Assembly (NCBI RefSeq): GCF_030272615.1
Contig: NW_026729283.1
Coordinates: 64,001-116,199, forward strand
Origin: Cryptomeria japonica
Taxonomy: Eukaryota; Streptophyta; Pinopsida; Cupressales; Cupressaceae
Direction of reading: 5' to 3'
DNA: 52,199 nt
The translations under genes were made by a program, and so were the position numbers. The notes below the pieces were generated by a model, which saw only the letters and a program-made list of their open reading frames with translations, did no database searches and was not told the DNA's origin. Of this stretch, positions 46,567 to 52,199 are shown piece by piece; the stretch's first letter is position 1, and every line of letters starts with the position of its first letter.

Positions 46567-47660
46567 TCAGTCATTAACATCACCTACCCAATCAGCATCT
46601 GTAAAAGCACTCAAGATAAAGTCATGATTATTAGAATACAACAAACCAAATTCAACTATCCCTTTCAAATATCTAAATATCCTTTTTACAGTAGTAACAT
46701 GAGATTCCTTAGGATTAGCTTGAAATCTAGAAATATGACACACAACATTCATTATATCAAGTCTAGTTTGAGTCAAATACAACAATCGACCAATCATAAA
46801 TCTATATCTAGTCTGACTATCTTTCGGAGAATCATCATCCTTTGTCAATTTACATCCAGCCACCATAGCTATACCAACAGGTTTAGAGTCCTCAAAACCA
46901 AATTCCTTCAACATTTCCTTTACATACTTGGATTGAGATATGAAAATACCTTTATTCAGTTGATTAATTTGTAATCCCAGAAAGAATTTCATTTCACCAA
47001 TCATACACATCTCAAATTCATTCTGCATCTCTTCAAAAAATTTCTTACATAGGCAATCATTTCCTTCAAAGATAATGTCATCAACAAAAATTTCAACAAT
47101 CAAAATGTTATTCTAATCAATCTTGAAATAAAAACTATTGTCAGCAATACCTTTATTGAATCCCAACTTCATCAAATACTTATCCAATCTGGCATACTAG
47201 GCTCTAGGGGCTTGCTTTGAAATCCATAGAATGCTTTCTTCAATCGGAAAAACCATGTCCTTTTCATCTGGAAGCTGAAATCCATCTGGTTTCTCAATGT
47301 AGACTTCTTCCAACTCACCATTAAGAAAGGCTAATTTGAAATCCATTTGATAAACCTTGAAATCTTTGTGAGCAACATAGGCAAGAAATAGTCAAACAGC
47401 TTCAATTCTAGCTACCTAAGAAAAATTCACATCATAATCAATTCATTCCACCTGGGAATAACCCTTACAAACAAGTCTAACTTTATTTTGAACAACTTCA
47501 CCTTGTTCATTCAACTTATTCTGAAATATCCATTTAGTTCCAATTACATTTTTATCCTTAGGTCTAGGAATAAGAATCCACCTATAATTTTTCTCAATCT
47601 GATTCAATTCTTCTTCCATAGCTTTAATCTAATTTTCATCTTTACACGCTTCATCAACAT
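46567..47660 (-). pseudogene. pol: Copia 2 reverse transcriptase
   Basis: The lead-in near 47660-47560 is heavily mutated, and stops are frequent to 47110. From 47103 the frame is open for 178 codons: MIVEIFVDDIIFEG with the catalytic VDD box, MIGEMKFFLGLQI, LYLTQTRLDIMNVVCHISRF and the connection to RNase H with DADWVGDVND. The FVDD box and F-GLQI block are typical of copia RT. The N-terminal fingers part is too broken for activity. Confidence 0.92.
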
Positions 47661-48129
47661 CTTTAGGTTCAATCTTAGAAATCAAACAAATTTCTTTAGA
47701 AAGTCTTCTCCTAGTCATCACACCTTTATTCTTATCACCAATAATCTGATTTTCTAAATGATCCAACCTCACATGCCTGGGAGTTTTAGGATTTTCTTGA
47801 ATTTCAAGCTCTTGAACTCTTTCTTTTGCACAAGTATTTTCACCTTTCTCTTCATTCTTTGAATTTTTTGGATCAATCTGAAATTAACTTTGGGTCTACA
47901 CTTTCTTATCTTTATTTTAATTGGCATCTGAATCATCAGAATCATATCTAGAAGATCTAATTTGTTTTGCATTACCATCATCAACCTTTACATTAATACT
48001 TTCAACTACCTTTCTCAATATTTTATTATAACATCGATAGGCCTTACTTCTAGTAGAATAACCAAGAAAAATTCTTTCATCACATCTAGCATCAAACTTT
48101 CCAAGATCTTCATCTATTTTGATATAGCA

Positions 48130-48990
48130 TTTACTAGCAAAAATTCTGAAATACAGTAGGGGCATGACCAAACCATAACTCATAAGGAGTCTTATCGGTA
48201 TCACCTTTGATATTTAGACATTTAAGAGCATATATTGTAGTACTCATAGCTTCTCTCCAATACACATGTGTAACATTTCCTTCAATCATCGTGATTCTAG
48301 CAGCTTCTTGAATTTTTCTATTCTTTCTTTCTACAACACCATTTTGTTGTGGTGTCCCAGGAGAAAATAACTATCTCTTAACTCCATGTTCTTCACAATA
48401 TGCATTAAACTCACCGGAAGTAAATTCTCCAACTCTGTTAGATCTCAAATACTTCAGCCTCAATCCAGTCTTAGTTTCAATCCCAGCTTTGAAAATCTTG
48501 AACTTTTCCAATTCTTCAGACTTCTCCCTTAATAAGGTAACCCACATCATTCTTGAATAATCATCAATCGGCAACATGAAATACTTGTCACTCTACAAGC
48601 TTCTCACTCTAGAAGGACCACACGGATCAATATATACAAGATCCAATTATCTATTAGAATTAAACTATTTTCTCTTATAACTACTTCCCTAATTGACCTT
48701 CCTTACATACCGGATTAGAAGGCTTTATTAGCTTTGGTAGATCTCTCATTTCTTGAGTATAACTTATCTTAACTATGCAATCAAAATTTACATGACACAT
48801 TCTTCTATGCCATAACAAACTTTTATCAATCTAAGCAATAAAACAAATTTTACCAATAGCATTCAAGTGAAAGATATTACCTTTAGTCTTTGTACCTTAT
48901 GCAATCTCATTTCTGGAGTTACTCAAGATCTCACATTGACCATTCTTGAATTGCAAATTATATCCTTTATCAACCATCTAACCAACACTC
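48130..48990 (-). pseudogene. Copia 2 integrase, catalytic Asp lost
   Basis: The zinc-binding part near 48800-48690 is shifted and stop-laden. The core run 48371-48577 reads MLPIDDYSRMMWVTLLREKS and LRSNRVGEFTSGEFNAYC. The second catalytic Asp (in the usual RSD-GGEF) is Asn here, at about 48437-48439. Past a stop near 48370 the frame resumes with SPGTPQQNGVVERKNRKIQE, which keeps the catalytic Glu, and YWREAMSTTIYALK, then KTPYELWFGHAPT near 48180-48150. Confidence 0.9.
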
Positions 48991-49154
48991 AAAATATTAT
49001 GCTTTAAACCTTCAACATATCACACATCATCAGTATTGTGCTTATCATCAAGAGAAATAGAACCTCTACCATGGATTACACAAGCTTTTTTATCACCAAA
49101 TCTTACTATACCACCATATTTTTCCAAATTTACTCTTATCACCTATCATATGAT

Positions 49155-49994
49155 GAGAGAAACCATTGCCAATTACCCATTCATCTTTCTCCTCAACTTT
49201 CCTTCATACTTACCAACACCTTTAGGCAATCTTCTGGTAATAAGTACTTCAAGCTCCTCAAGCTCTCTTTCTTCATCTTCGATCTCTTTCATTTCTCTCA
49301 TATCTGGATACTCTTGTAGAAATTTCTCCCGCATCATATTTTTGCTTCCTGAAAATAGTAGCTTTGAATGCAAATTCAGTCTTAGGAAGAAAGTCTCCAA
49401 ACTCACACAGCTTGAAAGCAACAAGTTTACCAATCAGCATGTCTCTTCTCACATTTGTCATAGTTTGGATCTCATCAATAGCAGCAGCTTAATGTTTGTA
49501 AGCAGGAGGCAAGGACCTCAACAATTTAGCAACAAACTCAGATTCTTCTAATATTCCACTGACACATCTGATTCCACACACAAGCTCATTCACTTTCTAC
49601 ATGAAAGAAGTAATGTTCTCGTCTTCACTCATCTTCAAGCTCTCATATTTTCCCTTCAAGCTCTGTAAATTAGCAATCTTCACATGACTATCACCTTCAT
49701 GCAAGGTCTCTAATTTTATCCATATTTCATGAGCAATCTCTAAGTCCATCATATTAGTCATCTCAGAATTAGACAAGGCACTCAACAATGCTTCCTTAGC
49801 TGTAATATTGAATTATGTTTCCTTATCTCTTCTGGAGTAGTAGGACCATTCTGAGGAACATTATATGCATTCTTAGTAATCTTCCAGTACTCTTCTCCAA
49901 TGCATCTCAAATGGCATTACATCCGTCTTTTCCAAAGAGTTTAGTTCATTCCATCAAATATCAGACTATCCTTCTTGAAAGCAAAGATTGTCAT
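49155..49994 (-). pseudogene. gag: Copia 2 gag and protease remnant
   Basis: The start at 49994 reads MTIFAFKKDSLIFDGMN, related to the copia 1 gag start. LSALSNSEMTNMMDLEIAHE with LETLHEGDSHVKIANLQSLK (49788-49640) aligns with the copia 1 run LETLNEGDTTVKIAKLE. TNVRRDMLIGKLVAFKLCEF follows near 49460. No zinc knuckle is visible: the part that should hold it appears deleted between about 49330 and 49200. The protease motif is degraded to VIGNGFSHHMIGD near 49190-49155, without the catalytic DSG. Confidence 0.88.
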
Positions 49995-50036
49995 CCCGAG
50001 TCTTCACAAGTGGTCAAGATTCTTCCGAAGGATCTA

Positions 50037-50048
50037 GCTCTAATACCA
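50037..50048 (-). other. Primer-binding site of copia element 2
   Basis: The minus strand reads TGGTATTAGAGC two bases after the 5' LTR, one change from the initiator-Met tRNA site. The spacing is the same as in copia 1. Confidence 0.9.
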
Positions 50049-50050
50049 AT

Positions 50051-50195
50051 TCTTAGCAACAATGCAGAAAACTGAGAGGGGGGGGGAGTGACTCATTTTT
50101 CTCAAAAACTTACAGTAACACTGGAATACACAAGAGAATATTTTGACATCAATGACAACACATCATTCCAGTAAACTTCTCAGCAATATCCAACA
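50051..50195 (-). repeat. 5' LTR of copia element 2
   Basis: 145 bases from TCTTAGCAACAATG (TG changed to TC) to TATCCAACA, followed by the TCTAC target duplication. It contains ACTGAGAGGGGGGGGG, the same G-run landmark seen near the matching end of the copia 1 and solo LTRs. Confidence 0.93.
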
Positions 50196-50200
50196 TCTAC

Positions 50201-52199
50201 TATAAGATTGATAATGAAAATACATCTTATTTTGCGAAGGAAAAATATCTCCTGAGCTTTCAACGACTCCTTATAATAGAGGGAATTAACTCATGCATGA
50301 ATTAGCTAAATAAAACATATGTATGCATGCATAAAAGGATCAAATTCATCAATCACTTGAATAACATTCAAGCATAAGTATAATTTTCATATTAATTAAC
50401 TCCAAAAGAAACCTATCTTGAACATGTATTTAGTGCCAACTATCTTAAATGGTTTTAAAAATGTTTGAAGTGTGAAATTAAAATAGAAACTATATTATGA
50501 TGATCAACATATACATCTTTTATTTGTTGATAGTCACATGAACACTATTGTCACTCCATCTTTAGATATTTCTCCTACATTCCCTACTTTAGTTTTTATA
50601 GTGACAAATTCTATTGATATCTATGATTTTACATATCTGACTCAATTATCAATCTATTTTTTACATCTTCGATATAGTATTATTAGGTTCTCATCAGTTT
50701 AACTTTCATCATATATTCATATCTCTTATACTTCAATCTTATATGATACCTAGTTCATCCTATTATCATTTTTTTATTTTTTAGCATCGATTTGGAGACA
50801 TTTGAGCATCATTTGAATAAATCATTATGAGCATCATCTAAACCTTTGGATCATATAAAATATTTAGAGACATACATTATTTTTCCTACATATTCCTATT
50901 ACAATGGGTAGCTATAGTGTACAGATATACGGTGATAGTTTTTACCAAGGGGAGAAATGTTGCTTCGTGCTCATTATTCTCTCAAGCATCTAGTTTCAAT
51001 AATATACCAAAACTACAAGAGGAAATATAAGAGGAAAATTTCATGTGGTTTCACTTCTCATCTTGGTTTTGGGAGGAAGAATTTATTTATATCAAATTTT
51101 TGCTTCTCCCCTTTGGAGGGTCACACAAGCCTTCTCTCTTTTCTCTCCTATTGGGAGAACATTTATTGCACATTAGGTTAGAAGTATTCCTTGAAGGATA
51201 ATCATGGTTCCTCCTTCTATATTCTCTTTTCTTCATGTGTATATTTAGTTTGCATTGTTTTATTTTAGAGAGGAGTTTTATTTTTCATTAAATTAAATTC
51301 TTTACTTCGTTTATGATAAATTTGCACATGGTACCTAATATGATCTATTAGTTGGGACCCATCATCATCATCTTTGTATGTACATTACTCCCTAAGTTGC
51401 ACTTAAGGTTGGTGTATCAGTGTAATTAGTGACAATATCAAACTAGTCACCTTTTAGCTTACATAGGAGAGTCTTATGCACTGGTTAAGTCTTCATATAG
51501 GGACTTCTAATATTTGTGACTCACCTCATATGGTTGAGAGACATGTAATCACCATTTGAGACAACTATTTCATGTTCATATGACACATTTATAGTACATC
51601 TCATGCACATGATACATCATGGACACATTTCCTACATTTATAGAGGTTGCTAAAATCCTTACTTATCTTCTCATATCACCCCTCTTCTATATATTTAATG
51701 GGATAAAAATTAATTGCTTACCTACTGGATTCACACATATTGTATGAATATAATGCATTTTTTCACTTATTTGAAACCTAATGTATAAGGCTTATCATGA
51801 TTTTATAGGAGAGTCAAATATTTAACTCCAAAATTGTATGCACCTTAGCAATAATATGCTTTGTGATACCAAGTGCATGATGGAGGTTTTCTAAGTCATC
51901 AAGAGGGTATTAATAATGATAAAGGTTATATGCTTCCTTTATAAGCATATAGAAAATAACCATCTTGTGTGAAAGTGTACAAATTTTTTAACTTGTGGAA
52001 ATTCCAATATAGCTCACAAAGGAAATAATTTTTTAGAAAAAAATGCAATTGAAGAGTCATAGGAGAAAGCTATACAAATTATACAATAGGAAAGATAAAG
52101 GAAAATAAGTTGCACAAGTAGGTAGCAATGTTCATGTAACGATAGAAGTAAAGGGCCATATGGCATTCTTACCCCTTAAACCATATAATAACATTGAAA
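50201..52199. other. Right part of copy B, no gene
   Basis: It aligns with 26455-27835 and, from about 51645, with 30010-30581. The 2.2 kb present in copy A between those points is absent. No intact gene. A 74-codon frame at 50957-51181 has partial peptide similarity to the matching place in copy A, but no known motif. Confidence 0.6.

Larger units (their letters stand above)
45699..50195 (-). mobile_element. Ty1/copia LTR retrotransposon 2 (short LTRs)
   Basis: 5' LTR 50051-50195, primer-binding site 50037-50048, gag start 49994, integrase, RT and RNase H to 46134, polypurine tract 45838-45851, 3' LTR 45699-45837. An exact target duplication TCTAC is at 45694-45698 and 50196-50200. Copy A keeps the single unoccupied TCTAC at 26450-26454. 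LTRs of about 140 bases contrast with 1143 in copia 1, although the internal proteins are clearly related. The LTRs differ at about one base in six by eye, and the coding region is full of stops, so it is at least as old as copia 1. Confidence 0.95.
36440..52199 (+). repeat. Duplicated block, copy B (runs off the window)
   Basis: Direct duplicate of 7960-30581. Copy B alone carries the LINE at 38679-41395, an extra 280 bases at about 43031-43310, the LINE ORF1 piece with its flanking repeat (43490-45160), and copia element 2 (45699-50195). It lacks the 6-kb block, copia 1 and the 2.2-kb segment of copy A. The alignment is still good at the last base of the window, so the true right end lies beyond it. 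Confidence 0.9.

Noticed and set aside
46099-46974. Long plus-strand open frames (98 and 175 codons)
   Set aside because: They are antisense shadows of copia 2 RNase H and RT on the minus strand, whose motifs are clear.
49036-49551. 171-codon plus-strand frame
   Set aside because: It is antisense to the copia 2 gag-protease region; the Ser/Pro/Phe-rich product is what reversed Glu/Lys-rich gag gives.
7960-52199. Repeats considered as a possible CRISPR-like or phage-type array
   Set aside because: No short regular repeat-spacer pattern exists; all repeats are long, diverged and typical of a plant nuclear genome.
1-52199. tRNA or rRNA genes
   Set aside because: I looked for the conserved GGTTCGAATCC-type T-arm and rRNA-like GC-rich blocks and found no convincing candidate; a covariance-model scan would be decisive.

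Overview
The window is AT-rich plant nuclear DNA from a large, repeat-dominated genome. Degenerate Ty1/copia retrotransposons, L1-type LINE fragments with 19-bp target duplications, a plant PLS-class PPR fragment, and the lack of any intact host gene all point this way. The PPR and LINE styles suggest a gymnosperm (conifer-like), but that is inference. No tRNA, rRNA, CRISPR array, operon or intact host CDS was found.

Layout. 1-7.9 kb: mostly featureless DNA with a PPR pseudogene fragment (about 3.44-3.67 kb, minus) and a decayed unknown reading frame (6.12-7.17 kb, plus). About 7.96-30.58 kb (copy A) and about 36.44 kb to the window end (copy B) are two diverged, directly oriented copies of one ancestral block. 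Copy B runs off the end of the window. Between them (30.6-36.4 kb) lie coding remnants, a third and more diverged copy of one part of the block, a recent 66-bp tandem duplication and a LINE fragment.

Insertions that differ between the copies. Only in A: a roughly 6-kb block (10.63-16.60 kb) with an ORF1-like retroelement remnant, an unidentified intronless pseudogene and its truncated second copy, and a candidate TIR element; a 7.4-kb copia element (18391-25790, minus, 1143-bp LTRs); and a 2.2-kb segment holding a solo LTR (28460-29584). Only in B: a 5'-truncated LINE (38679-41395); a 3'-truncated LINE ORF1 piece between roughly 280-bp direct repeats (43.49-45.16 kb); and a second copia element (45699-50195, minus, LTRs about 140 bp). 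For both copia elements and the LINE, the other copy supplies the empty target site, so these insertions came after the block duplication.

All retroelement genes are broken by stops and frameshifts. The copia 1 integrase still shows a complete D,D-35-E set; the copia 2 integrase has lost one catalytic aspartate. Nothing here looks able to move by itself. The most informative content is structural: the duplication with reciprocal empty sites, the duplicated 3' end of copia 1 carrying a second polypurine tract, and the pre-duplication coding remnants whose frame is kept in both copies.
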